Source: JBBDYH01 sp040901795 (lineage in GTDB: Bacteria > Planctomycetota > Planctomycetia > Pirellulales > JALHPA01). From it: 64,000 nt of DNA. The notes under the pieces were generated by a model that did no database searches, had not been told where the DNA came from, and worked only from the letters and a program-made list of their open reading frames with translations. The stretch lies in contig JBBDYH010000142.1 in NCBI GenBank assembly GCA_040901795.1, positions 1-64,000 of the forward strand, given 5' to 3'. Below, piece by piece: positions 36,307 through 45,072 of this stretch (the stretch's first letter is position 1; every line of letters starts with the position of its first letter). The translations under genes were made by a program, and so were the position numbers.

Positions 36307-37071
36307 TTAATGCGGTCCCCCACCTGCGCCGACACCTGTGACTATGCGCGACGAAGTACTAGCTTTCGCCATGAGGTCCTGAATCTCGAAGCCCCCCAAC
36401 TTGTCTTCTGCTGCAAGTGCCGCCGGCTCCAACGTCGTATCGGCAAACCGCGCGAAGTACTCGTCCGAGCTCACTAGCGACGCCGAAACGTCCGGGCCGG
36501 GGATGATGATCCCGCTTGGCTCGGTAGCGACGTCGGGAACCGAGCCCTCCGCAGAGCGAGTGCCGACTTGTGACGCCGGATAGGTGGGGCCTTGCGGATC
36601 CGACGTCAGGAAGGCGTTGCCGCCGATATAGACGACGTTGGGATTCGACGGATCCACGGCAAGAGCAAACGTTACGGTGCCTGTCGGCACCGAAGTCGCT
36701 GCGGGCACGAGCAGAGCCATTAGGCCAGTGGCCCGAGCAGTTTGGCGATACGCAAGGGTTCCGTCCTGATTTGTGTCGCGGTCAACGGTAAAAAGGCCAT
36801 CCTGTTTGAGTTCCGTGCGTTCGCCGCCGATCGTGATCTTTTCGTCGTTCGCCACAGTCTCGGTTCGGGCGATGACCTCGGCCTTAATCTCTGCAATGTT
36901 GAGGCTCCCACGGTAATCATCGTTGAAGCTCAGCGATTCTGCCGGAGAATAGTCAACGCTGCTATACTCGGCGGTCGCCGGGGGCGCTTCCAGTGTGGCG
37001 CTCAAGTCGACCAACGGGTTCGCCGAGAACATCGTCCGGTTTTCCAGGGTTTCAAGTCTCGCGCGGTACAT
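36307..37071 (-). CDS. Planctomycete surface protein fragment with LEPR-like N-terminus
   Basis: 254 residues from ATG 37071, preceded by AGAGAGA. The N-terminus MYRARLETLENRTMFSANPL contains the LE-x-R-x-x-FSA motif found at the start of many large planctomycete exported proteins. The rest has no domain I recognise, except FALAVDPSNPNVVYIGGNAF, which resembles sialidase/Asp-box-like repeats. The protein ends abruptly in VTGVGAGGGPH; the same GAGGGPH string usually continues into FG-GAP-like repeats in larger proteins. It may be a truncated relic or a short member of the family. No PEP-CTERM signal is present. Confidence 0.6.
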   Translation of the reverse strand: MYRARLETLENRTMFSANPLVDLSATLEAPPATAEYSSVDYSPAESLSFNDDYRGSLNIAEIKAEVIARTETVANDEKITIGGERTELKQDGLFTVDRDTNQDGTLAYRQTARATGLMALLVPAATSVPTGTVTFALAVDPSNPNVVYIGGNAFLTSDPQGPTYPASQVGTRSAEGSVPDVATEPSGIIIPGPDVSASLVSSDEYFARFADTTLEPAALAAEDKLGGFEIQDLMAKASTSSRIVTGVGAGGGPH

Positions 37072-37291
37072 GATGTATCTCTCTTTCTGGTATGCGGTTG
37101 CGGTTGGTTGCGTAGTGTCAGTCACCAGCGTCTAATGCAGGTACGGGGCGGTTCGGCTTGCCTTACAGAATTAATTGGGCGACTGAGCCAATTCGATGTA
37201 AACGCGATGAAATCACCAAGGGATCAAACGGGCGGCGTTAAGCGTCTATAATGGGTAACAGCCCCGTCCGCTTAGTCCGAAGAGGCCCCGT

Positions 37292-40200
37292 ATGTCCACA
37301 GGAACCGCCAATTCCGGATCTCGCGCAACTTCGTCTGCAGCAAGCGCTTCCGCTTTGCCCGCCGAGCGCGAACGGTACATTGAGCGGCAGCTCCGCCGCA
37401 CGCGCCGGCAAGTTCGCAGTGTCGAGCTCACCAGCCGGCTGATGCTTTTGGCGGCCGCTGCGGTCGTCTTCTTCCTGGTCGCCGCAGTCTTCGACCATTG
37501 GTTGATTCCCGGCGGACTGAGCGTCTACGGGCGATTGGCGTTTCTGGCCGTGTTTCTGCTGGGGGCCGGTTGGTTCGCCATCCGCGAATTGGTCCCGCTG
37601 TTCGTCTACCGGATCAATCCGCTCTTTGCGGCCCAGACGATCGAGCGCGCCAAGCCGTCGCTCAAAAACAGCCTGCTCAATTTTCTCATGCTGCGCACCA
37701 ACCGCGCGGCCGTGCCCGACGTCGTCTTGAGCGCCGTCGAGGAGCAGGCCGCCGCCAACTTGCAGCGAACGCCGCTCGAGCACATCGTCGATCACACCCG
37801 TTTGGTCCATCTCGGCTACCTGCTGTTGGCCGCGGTGGCGGCCTTCTGCACCTATTACCTGCTGTCACCGAAGAGTCCACTCCAGACCGTCGGCCGAGTC
37901 GTGCTGCCGTGGGCCGACATGCAACCGCCGTCGCGAGTCCAGATCGACGACATCGAGCCTGGCACGACCACGGTCTTCCGCGGCCAGCGCGCCACCGTAT
38001 CGGCGGCCGTTCGCGGCTTGCAAGAAGGCGAGGCGGTAACCTTGTACTTTTCGACGGCCGATCGTCAGAGCGTCGACCAGCCGGTGCGGATGTACGTCGC
38101 TAAGGACTCCTACGATCGCCACGCTGTCACGCTGCCTCCACAGACCGACGCGGCGGCTCTCTCCATTGCCAGCGCCGGCTTGCAGCAGGATATCGAATAC
38201 CGCATCGAAGCCGGCGACGCGGTGAGCCACACACATCGGTTGTCCGTGATCCAGGCGCCCAACATCGTGGTCGACAAGCTCGCTTATGCCTACCCGCAAT
38301 ACACCGGGCTGGAACCTGAAACGGTCGAAAAGTCCGGCGACATCAAGGCGGTCGAGGGCACGCAGGTGACGATCCACGCGCTAGCGAACCAGCCTATCGC
38401 GTCAGCGTATGTCGATCTCGGCGGCGACGGTCAACTCAAGCAGCCGATGAAGATCAGCGGCCAGCGGGCGACAACGACGCTTGCGCTGGCGCTCAACGAA
38501 GACCGCTCGGCGCCGCTCTACAGTCATTATCACGTGCGCTTCCGGACTGAACGGGGGCACGAAAACCCGGAGCCGATTCGTTACCGGATCGAGGTAACTC
38601 CCGACCCGGCGCCGGAGCTCGATCTGTTGCGCCCCGACAAAGTCGAGATGGCCGTGCCACTCAATGCGCCGGTGCCGTTCGAATTGGAAGCCAGCGACCC
38701 GCTCTACGGCCTGTCCGACGTGCGGATCATCGCCAGCGTCGGTGGCGAGCCGGCGTTCCGCCGCAACCGCAGCGTCACAAAAAACGATAAGTCCGCCGCA
38801 CGGCTGATCTACAAGCACGCCGAGCCGCTAGACCGCATCACGCTCGACGGTGGCAAAAAGTTGAAGCCGGGCGACGTGATCGAGTATTGGGCCGAAGCGG
38901 TCGACAATAAGACGCCCAAGCCGAACGTCACCAAAACCGACGTCCGCAAGCTGGTGATTGTCGAGCCGCAACGAGAGCAGAACCCGAATCAGCAGCCGCA
39001 AGAAAACAACCAGGGCGAAGGGCAAGCCAACGAAAACCAGCAAGACGCCAATCGCGACGAGCAGAAAAACCAGCAAAACGACCAAAAGAATAACCAGCAG
39101 CCTAACGAGCGCGGCGGCAAAGGTGACCCTGCCAACAACGAAGCCCAAGATAACAAAAGCGATGGCAGCAAAGGCGACGGCAACAAAGGACAGCCGCAGC
39201 CCAACGACAATCAGCAGCCCCAACCCGGCGACAACAATCAACAGCGCAAAGGCAACGAACCCAATCCAAAGGACGCACAGGGCGAACAGCGCAACGAAAA
39301 TGACCGGGGCCGCGAGGAGCAACAACCCCCGCAGAATAATGTAGGCGACAAGGGGCAGAAAAACGACCAGACCAATGCTGGCAAGGGGCAGGAGCCGAAC
39401 GCCGATCAGAAGAACGCCGACGGCGATGCGAAGAACAACAACCAGCCCGGCGGACAAAAGTCTCCAACGGCCCAAGACCCGCGCGGCGGAAAGGATAACC
39501 AGCGAGGCGATCCGTCCAATGACGGCGCCGCCGGTGAGCAACGCAACGAACGCAGCGATCGATCGAACGACGCCCAGGGCAACGCCGATCACAAGCAGGC
39601 CCCGACTCAGGACGAGCAACGCCCCGTCCCGCAAAGCGACGAAGGGGAAGCTTTCAATCGCATCCTCGACCACGCCAAAAAGGAGGGCAAGTCGCCGGAC
39701 CAGTCTGAACCGTCCGACGGCCTTCCAAGGCCGTCGCCGAACGACCGCGGTCCCGAACAAGACAAATCGGATAACGCTGGCGCAAAGGGCGACGAAAGTC
39801 AGCCTCCATCAGATAGGAAAAAAGGCGAAAACATCCCCGGCCAGTCAACCGACCAGCAAGGCGACGAACGCTCCACGGCTGAGGCGCAAAAGGACGAGGG
39901 CGCCAACGATGGCCAGCCCAAAGCCAGCCCGCAGAAAACCCAGGACGAAGGCGCCAAAACCGGCGAAGATCAAAACGATCAAAACGCACAAGGCGAGCGC
40001 GGCGACGAGAAAGGGGGCAGCACACCCGCGCCGCAAGAGCAGGCCCGGCCCAACAACAATCGACCTCCGGCCGACAGCGCGAATTCCAAATCCGAACAAC
40101 AAGAAAAATCCCCCGCGCACAGCAAGAACACCTCGAACACCAAGGGCGAGAAGAGCGGCGACCGCAGCGGCCGCGGCGAGGACGGCGGCGGAATGAATGA

Positions 40201-41146
40201 CAACCGCGCGGGCTCCGGCGCCCAAGGCGCGAGCGATCCCGCCAACGAAGGCGCCAATGCCGCCAAGGAACCCGGCGCCGGCGAAACGGGCAACAAATCT
40301 GGCGAAGATAAAACTGCCAGCGGCAAGACAAGCAAATCAGGCACGGAGAAAGGTGACGGCAGCAAGTTCGGTTCGGCAGCCGATAATCAAAAGAAAGCGG
40401 ACAAGGACCGCAACGCCACCAGTCGCCCCGGCGCCGAAGCCAAGGATGGCGGCGAGGATGCCACGGAACAAGAACTCCAGCGGGGCAAGGCTGACGAGAA
40501 AAAGGGGGCTGGCGGCGAAGGCAAAAATCAAGACCCGTCCGACCAGGCCGGCCCAAAGGACGGCCAGAACGGCAAGCAAGAGGCTGGCAAAGCGCAGCGA
40601 GGGGATCAGCCCGGCGATGCCAAAGACAGCGGTGGGAAGGCCCCCCGCGGTAAGCAGAGTCCTGACGGCCGTGGCCAAGGAACTCCGACCGGTGGCGGCG
40701 GCACGCCCGACGGCGATGCGGCCGAGCCCCCCGATTTTCAGAATGAGCAACCGACTGACGACAAGGCGAACCTCGATTACTCCAAACGGGCGACGGATCT
40801 CGCTCTCGATCACTTGCGCAACCAGCTCAAGGACGGCCAGCCGGATCAGGACTTGCTCGATCGACTCGGCTGGTCGAAGGACGATCTGCAAAAGCTCCTG
40901 ACGCGCTGGGAGAAGATGCAGCGTGAAGCCAAGCAGCCCGGACCGACTGGCGTTAAGGCCAAGGACAACCTCCAAGATGCCATTCAAAGCCTCGGCTGGA
41001 AGCGACCGGGACAAGCCAGCCGCAAGGCCAGCGCTAAAGCCGACGATTCCGCCCGCGGCCTCCGCGACGCCGCACGCAGCGCCCCACCCCCCGAGTACAA
41101 AGAAGCCTTTGAGGCGTTTCAGAAAAGGACGTCACGGGGAGACTGA
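37292..41146 (+). CDS. Very large membrane protein with long N/Q/K/D/G-rich region (DUF4175-like)
   Basis: 1284 residues. Three membrane helices occur in the first 200 residues (LMLLAAAAVVFFLVAAVF, LAFLAVFLLGAGWF, LGYLLLAAVAAFCTYYLL). A beta-rich extracytoplasmic part follows up to about residue 560 (PSRVQIDDIEPGTTTVFRGQ, VIEYWAEAVDNKTPKP), resembling the DUF4175 type of planctomycete proteins. About 590 residues of low complexity follow, dominated by Asn, Gln, Lys, Asp, Gly and Glu. A conserved end follows: NLDYSKRATDLALDHLRNQL and LDRLGWSKDDLQKLLTRWEK. Such proteins usually belong to MoxR/VWA gene clusters; here MoxR is 21 kb away. Function unknown. Confidence 0.85.
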   Translation: MSTGTANSGSRATSSAASASALPAERERYIERQLRRTRRQVRSVELTSRLMLLAAAAVVFFLVAAVFDHWLIPGGLSVYGRLAFLAVFLLGAGWFAIRELVPLFVYRINPLFAAQTIERAKPSLKNSLLNFLMLRTNRAAVPDVVLSAVEEQAAANLQRTPLEHIVDHTRLVHLGYLLLAAVAAFCTYYLLSPKSPLQTVGRVVLPWADMQPPSRVQIDDIEPGTTTVFRGQRATVSAAVRGLQEGEAVTLYFSTADRQSVDQPVRMYVAKDSYDRHAVTLPPQTDAAALSIASAGLQQDIEYRIEAGDAVSHTHRLSVIQAPNIVVDKLAYAYPQYTGLEPETVEKSGDIKAVEGTQVTIHALANQPIASAYVDLGGDGQLKQPMKISGQRATTTLALALNEDRSAPLYSHYHVRFRTERGHENPEPIRYRIEVTPDPAPELDLLRPDKVEMAVPLNAPVPFELEASDPLYGLSDVRIIASVGGEPAFRRNRSVTKNDKSAARLIYKHAEPLDRITLDGGKKLKPGDVIEYWAEAVDNKTPKPNVTKTDVRKLVIVEPQREQNPNQQPQENNQGEGQANENQQDANRDEQKNQQNDQKNNQQPNERGGKGDPANNEAQDNKSDGSKGDGNKGQPQPNDNQQPQPGDNNQQRKGNEPNPKDAQGEQRNENDRGREEQQPPQNNVGDKGQKNDQTNAGKGQEPNADQKNADGDAKNNNQPGGQKSPTAQDPRGGKDNQRGDPSNDGAAGEQRNERSDRSNDAQGNADHKQAPTQDEQRPVPQSDEGEAFNRILDHAKKEGKSPDQSEPSDGLPRPSPNDRGPEQDKSDNAGAKGDESQPPSDRKKGENIPGQSTDQQGDERSTAEAQKDEGANDGQPKASPQKTQDEGAKTGEDQNDQNAQGERGDEKGGSTPAPQEQARPNNNRPPADSANSKSEQQEKSPAHSKNTSNTKGEKSGDRSGRGEDGGGMNDNRAGSGAQGASDPANEGANAAKEPGAGETGNKSGEDKTASGKTSKSGTEKGDGSKFGSAADNQKKADKDRNATSRPGAEAKDGGEDATEQELQRGKADEKKGAGGEGKNQDPSDQAGPKDGQNGKQEAGKAQRGDQPGDAKDSGGKAPRGKQSPDGRGQGTPTGGGGTPDGDAAEPPDFQNEQPTDDKANLDYSKRATDLALDHLRNQLKDGQPDQDLLDRLGWSKDDLQKLLTRWEKMQREAKQPGPTGVKAKDNLQDAIQSLGWKRPGQASRKASAKADDSARGLRDAARSAPPPEYKEAFEAFQKRTSRGD

Positions 41147-41152
41147 CGCGAA

Positions 41153-41392
41153 ATGCCGACAGTGTTGCGAGTCGGACGATACCGTTTCTTCTTCTTCAGC
41201 AACGAAGGTAAAGAGCCGCCGCAGATCCATGTGAAGGCTGGCAGCGATGAAGCAAAGTTCTGGCTCGATCCAGTCGATTTGGAAGCCAATTACGGTTTCA
41301 ACAGTCGAGAATTAAACTCAATTGAACGGCTCGTTGACGAGCACAAAAGCGAATTGTTGGAGGCATGGCATGAGCACTTCGGCGAGCAGTAA
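41153..41392 (+). CDS. DUF4160 protein, probable toxin-antitoxin-like partner
   Basis: 79 residues: MPTVLRVGRYRFFFFSNEGK, then PPQIHVKAGSDEAKFWLDPV and SIERLVDEHKSELLEAWHEH, matching the DUF4160 family over its full length. The family is usually encoded next to DUF2442 proteins, as here (23-base overlap). The pair behaves in databases as a candidate toxin-antitoxin module, but the biochemical activity is not established. It starts 6 bases after the large low-complexity gene. Confidence 0.85.
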   Translation: MPTVLRVGRYRFFFFSNEGKEPPQIHVKAGSDEAKFWLDPVDLEANYGFNSRELNSIERLVDEHKSELLEAWHEHFGEQ

Positions 41393-41645
41393 GCGATCTT
41401 ACCATCCAACATCTGCCTTGGCCAAATCGGTTCAATTTGACGATACGACGATGCAGGTGAGGCTACTCGACGGCCGAATGTTGAGCATTCCGCTGGTCTG
41501 GTTTCCAGTGTTGCGCGCTGCCACGCCTGAACAGCGCGCGCAGTACGAAATCGCTGGGGGCGGCATCAGCCTTCATTGGCCGGAGCTGGACGAGGATCTC
41601 TCGGTCGCGGGGCTGTTGGCAGGAGGTGATTCTCGATCAACCTGA
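41370..41645 (+). CDS. DUF2442 protein
   Basis: 91 residues from ATG 41370, chosen because GGAGG lies seven bases upstream and similarity begins near VQFDDTTMQVRLLDGRMLSI. The core continues with PLVWFPVLRAATPEQRAQYE and GGGISLHWPELDEDLSVAGL, the DUF2442 signature. It overlaps the end of the DUF4160 gene by 23 bases in another frame, so both are translated from one message. By analogy it would be the DNA-binding or antidote partner, but this is inference. Confidence 0.85.
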   Translation: MSTSASSKRSYHPTSALAKSVQFDDTTMQVRLLDGRMLSIPLVWFPVLRAATPEQRAQYEIAGGGISLHWPELDEDLSVAGLLAGGDSRST

Positions 41646-41671
41646 TCCCTCAAGTAGCCCGACGTAGCGAG

Positions 41672-41692
41672 CACTGCTCGCGGCGAGCAGTG
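41672..41692. terminator. Palindrome after gyrA, possible terminator
   Basis: A 21-base near-perfect palindrome (CACTGCTCGC, one-base centre, GCGAGCAGTG) starts 8 bases beyond the gyrA stop and sits between convergent genes. The same palindrome occurs at 53642-53662, so it belongs to a repeat family as well. No T run follows. Confidence 0.55.
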
Positions 41693-41699
41693 GCACATG

Positions 41700-44477
41700 T
41701 CATTCCTCCGGCACTTCCGGCGGCGTGACCGGCGGAACTTCCGCGGCCATGGCTTCGCTGACCTCTCCCTTGGGAACGCAAACCACGCCGACCAGCGTGT
41801 CGTCGTCCTCCAAATGCATAATCCGTACGCCTTGCGTGTTCCGCCCCGTCAAGCGGATCTCGCCCGCGCGAATCCGTTGGATCTTACCGCGCGCGGTCAT
41901 CATCAACACTTCGTCCTCGTCGTCAACGCTCACGGTAGCCACAACCGGCCCGTTTCGCTCGGTCGTCTTAATGTCGCGCACGCCCAGACCCCCGCGTCCC
42001 TTGGTCGGATAACGCTGCGCCGAAGAACTGGTTTCGTCCGCTTCGTCACTGGCCTCGACCGGTTCCTCGGGAAGCTCGACCTCAATCTCGGCCGTCTCCT
42101 CGTTTTCTTCGGCCTCGGCCGCTGCAGGACTGTTAGGTCCAAACGGCGTGCGCTTGCCAAAGCCCTTGGCGCAGACCGTGAGCAATTGCGCGTCCGGGCT
42201 GGCGACGACCATCCCGACCACGCTGTCGCCCGCGCGGAGCTTGATGCCGCGGACGCCGCTGGCACTGCGGCCCATCGGCCGCGCCGCCGATTGACGGAAG
42301 CGAATCGCCTGCCCGCGTGCGCTGGATAGCACAATTTCGTCGCCGGTCTTTGCCACCGCTGCATCCACCAATTCATCACCTTCGCGGAGGTTGATGGCGA
42401 TGATGCCGCGCTTCATTGGTCGGCCGTATTGCTCCAGCGGCGTCTTCTTCACCAGGCCGTTCTTGGTGGCCATCACCAGGTAGTGCTCGGGTGCTGAAAA
42501 GTCGCGGATCGGCAGGCAGTTGGCGATCTTTTCTTCCGGCGCCAGGTTCAGAAGATTGACGACCGCGCGGCCGCGGCTCTCGCGCCCAAGCTGCGGCAAG
42601 TCGTAAACCTTCTGCCAGTAAACGCGCCCTTGGTTCGTGAAGAACAACAGATAATCGTGCGTGCTGGCGACGAACAGATTCTGAATCGGATCTTCTTCAT
42701 CGGTCTTGGCGCCCATCAGCCCCTTGCCGCCGCGCCGCTGCGCGCGGTACACGCTGGCCGCGGTCCGCTTGATGTAGCCGTTGCGGCTGATCGTGACCGC
42801 CATCGTCTCTTCGGTGATCAGGTCCTCCAGGTCGATCGTGCCGATCTCTTCGCCGCTGAGCTCGGTGCGGCGTTCGTCGGCGTGCTTTCGCTTTAGCTCC
42901 AGGAGGTCGGCCCGCACCATGTTGAGAATGTTTCGCTCGTCAGACAGGATCCGCGCATACTCCTTGATCTCGTCGAGCAGCTCGTGATGCTCGCCAGCCA
43001 ACTTCTCCTGCTCCAGGTTGACCAACTGGCCGAGCGTCATCCGCAGGATCGCATCGGCCTGCACGGGCGTAAGCGTGTACGTGTCGCTGACTCCGCGCTC
43101 GCTCTGGAATACGGCGAAACCCTCGTCGCCCAAAGCCCGCTGCATCAGCGCAGCGGCCGCTTCGATCCCCATCAAGCGGGCCTTGGCTTCCTGCTGCGTC
43201 TTCGACGAGCGGATCACACGGATCACTTCGTCGATATCGGCCAGCGCCAACAGCAAACCCTCGACCGTGTGCTTGCGCTGCCGCGCTTTGGAGAGCAAAA
43301 ACTGCGTGCGGCGGCGGAGCACGATCGTGCGGTGGCGGATGAACTCCTGCAGCATCTCCTTGAAATTGAGCACGCGCGGCTTGCCGTCCACCAGCGCCAG
43401 AAAGATGATCGAGAACGATTCTTGCAGCGGCGAAAACTGGTAGAGCTGGTTGAGCACGATGTCCGGATCGGCCCCCTTCTTCAGCTCATAGACCAGCCGC
43501 ACCGGCTCGTTAAGGTCGCTTTCGTTGCGGCCCGCGGAGATGTCCTTGATCCGCTCTTCGTTGATCAAGGCGCCGATCGTCGTCTCGACGCGGTCCCGCC
43601 CCTGTTGATACGGCACTTCGTTGACCACGATTCTATGCCGCCCCTTACCCCATTCCTCGATCCGCGCCCGCGCCCGCAGCGTGACCGTGCCGCGGCCGGT
43701 GTGATAAGCGCGGCGAAGCTGCGAGCGGCCGACGATGATCCCGCCGGTCGGAAAATCGGGGCCGGGGCAGATTTCCAACAGTTCATCGATCGACACTTCC
43801 GGCTCGTCGATCACGTGCACCAGGCAATCGCAGATCTCGCCCAAGTTGTGTGGAGGGATGGACGTCGCCATGCCCACGGCGATGCCTTGCGCGCCGTTGA
43901 CCAACAGATTCGGAAACTTTGCCGGCAGCACCGCCGGCTCCTGCCGCGAGCCGTCGTAGTTGGGGACAAAGTCCACCGTGTCGAGCTTGAGATCGTCGAG
44001 CATCAAAGCCGCGATCGGCGACATCCGCGCTTCCGTATAACGCATGGCGGCCGCGGGCAAACCGGCGATGCTGCCGAAGTTGCCTTGCTTGTCGATCAGC
44101 ACGTACCGCGCGTTCCACTCTTGGGCCATTCGCACGATCGTCGGGTAGATCACCTCCTGGCCGTGCGGATGGTAATTGCCCATCGTCTCGCCGGCGATCT
44201 TGGCGCATTTGGAGCGCGCGGCGCCGGGAGTGAGGCCCAGATCGTTCATCGCCACTAGGATCCGCCGCTGCGAAGGCTTCAGCCCATCGCGCACATCGGG
44301 CAGCGCCCGGCTGACGATGACGCTCATCGCATAGTTGAGATAGCTGTCCTTCAGCTCCTGCTCCAGCGGCAGGTTGAGCAGGCGGCCCTGGTTGGTGTCG
44401 ACGCCCAAGGTGGAGTCCGGCGCGATATCCTCCGGCAGATCCTCGGGCTCGTTCGGATCAATATTTTCGTCGGCCAA
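41700..44477 (-). CDS. gyrA: DNA gyrase subunit A
   Basis: 925 residues; translation probably starts at TTG 44477 with AAAGGA upstream. GyrA breaks and rejoins DNA during negative supercoiling, together with GyrB. The breakage-reunion core is clear: LKPSQRRILVAMNDLG, KIAGETMGNYHPHG and the catalytic Tyr147 in MRYTEARM. The GyrA box QRRGGKG marks the wrapping C-terminal domain, which separates it from topoisomerase IV. The residues aligned with E. coli Ser83 and Asp87 are Glu108 and Pro112 (HPHGQEVIYPTIVRMAQ). A Glu-rich insertion lies at about residues 780-823 inside the C-terminal domain. gyrB is not in the window. Confidence 0.95.
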   Translation of the reverse strand: MADENIDPNEPEDLPEDIAPDSTLGVDTNQGRLLNLPLEQELKDSYLNYAMSVIVSRALPDVRDGLKPSQRRILVAMNDLGLTPGAARSKCAKIAGETMGNYHPHGQEVIYPTIVRMAQEWNARYVLIDKQGNFGSIAGLPAAAMRYTEARMSPIAALMLDDLKLDTVDFVPNYDGSRQEPAVLPAKFPNLLVNGAQGIAVGMATSIPPHNLGEICDCLVHVIDEPEVSIDELLEICPGPDFPTGGIIVGRSQLRRAYHTGRGTVTLRARARIEEWGKGRHRIVVNEVPYQQGRDRVETTIGALINEERIKDISAGRNESDLNEPVRLVYELKKGADPDIVLNQLYQFSPLQESFSIIFLALVDGKPRVLNFKEMLQEFIRHRTIVLRRRTQFLLSKARQRKHTVEGLLLALADIDEVIRVIRSSKTQQEAKARLMGIEAAAALMQRALGDEGFAVFQSERGVSDTYTLTPVQADAILRMTLGQLVNLEQEKLAGEHHELLDEIKEYARILSDERNILNMVRADLLELKRKHADERRTELSGEEIGTIDLEDLITEETMAVTISRNGYIKRTAASVYRAQRRGGKGLMGAKTDEEDPIQNLFVASTHDYLLFFTNQGRVYWQKVYDLPQLGRESRGRAVVNLLNLAPEEKIANCLPIRDFSAPEHYLVMATKNGLVKKTPLEQYGRPMKRGIIAINLREGDELVDAAVAKTGDEIVLSSARGQAIRFRQSAARPMGRSASGVRGIKLRAGDSVVGMVVASPDAQLLTVCAKGFGKRTPFGPNSPAAAEAEENEETAEIEVELPEEPVEASDEADETSSSAQRYPTKGRGGLGVRDIKTTERNGPVVATVSVDDEDEVLMMTARGKIQRIRAGEIRLTGRNTQGVRIMHLEDDDTLVGVVCVPKGEVSEAMAAEVPPVTPPEVPEE

Positions 44478-44820
44478 CAGTTAGTCCTTTCGAGCGATTT
44501 CCCTCGGGCGAGACCTGCTACGAAGCGGCCCAAATATGCCTCGCCGCTACTCCATTTCCAAGCCGTCAATATACCGGTTTTGGCGGCCCATTAGAAGACA
44601 TCAACTGGTGGCAGCAGTGTGTTCGACGGCTCGCTCAGGCCCTCTCCGCACTGTATCCTTGAAGTACGGCAAAACGCCGTGGACGGAGTTCTGGCACGGA
44701 GGAAGTGGTTGGTACTATGATGCAATCAGCCGCGGAGCGCTTGCCCACGGTTTTTGGCACAAACTGATGGCCAGTGAGTGCCGGCTGATGCTGTCAGCCA
44801 GCAAAGATTGGAAATTAACC
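44478..44820. other. Divergent region between gyrA and a toxin-antitoxin pair
   Basis: 343 bases that should hold the gyrA promoter on one strand and the promoter of the antitoxin gene on the other; no clear -35/-10 pair was found. A REP-like element of the CTAGCG family, inverted and diverged, lies at 44726-44752. An open frame runs through the region into the antitoxin gene but has no family similarity. Confidence 0.45.
44726..44752 (-). repeat. REP-like element (CTAGCG family), variant
   Basis: On the minus strand it reads AACCGTGGGCAAGCGCTCCG followed by CGGCTGA, differing from the copies at 4425-4483 by a few bases. The difference breaks the CTAG centre. Confidence 0.6.
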
Positions 44821-45072
44821 ATGAGCACGGCACAACTGGTGAAAGAGCTCGAGCGCCTGAGCAATGCGGAGCGGTTGGAAGTGATCGAGGCCGCCACGCG
44901 GTTGGTTCGCGAAGACCTAGGTCCAGGTACGGCTGGCGCACGTACGGAGCAAGACCAGCGGATGCGCGAGGCGGCGGCGCGACTGAAAGACTTGTACGAG
45001 CCTGGCGGCGAGTTGACCGAGTGGACTACTCTGGACTCAGAGGATTTCACCGATGAGTATGTCCCAAGGTGA
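44821..45072 (+). CDS. Antitoxin partner of a MazF/PemK-like toxin
   Basis: 83 residues from ATG 44821, with GGAAATT upstream. It is highly charged and helical: MSTAQLVKELERLSNAERLE and VIEAATRLVRED, followed by ARTEQDQRMREAAARLKDLY. The position directly before a MazF/PemK gene with a 20-base overlap identifies it as the likely antitoxin that neutralises the RNase and represses the operon. It does not resemble MazE in sequence by eye, so the family is uncertain. Confidence 0.75.
   Translation: MSTAQLVKELERLSNAERLEVIEAATRLVREDLGPGTAGARTEQDQRMREAAARLKDLYEPGGELTEWTTLDSEDFTDEYVPR

Noticed and set aside
38828..40556. Long minus-strand frames (about 310, 300 and 225 residues) opposite the low-complexity region, and long plus-strand frames in other phases
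   Set aside because: They are by-products of the biased base composition of the 1284-residue protein gene. Their translations are themselves low-complexity, with no domain and no ribosome-binding site.
42984..44258. Plus-strand frame of 424 codons opposite gyrA
   Set aside because: It is antisense to the conserved GyrA core and its translation, rich in His, Arg and Asp, matches nothing recognisable.
44536..44820. N-terminal extension of the antitoxin gene to 44536
   Set aside because: The extra 95 residues show no family similarity, contain a REP-like element and start without a ribosome-binding site.
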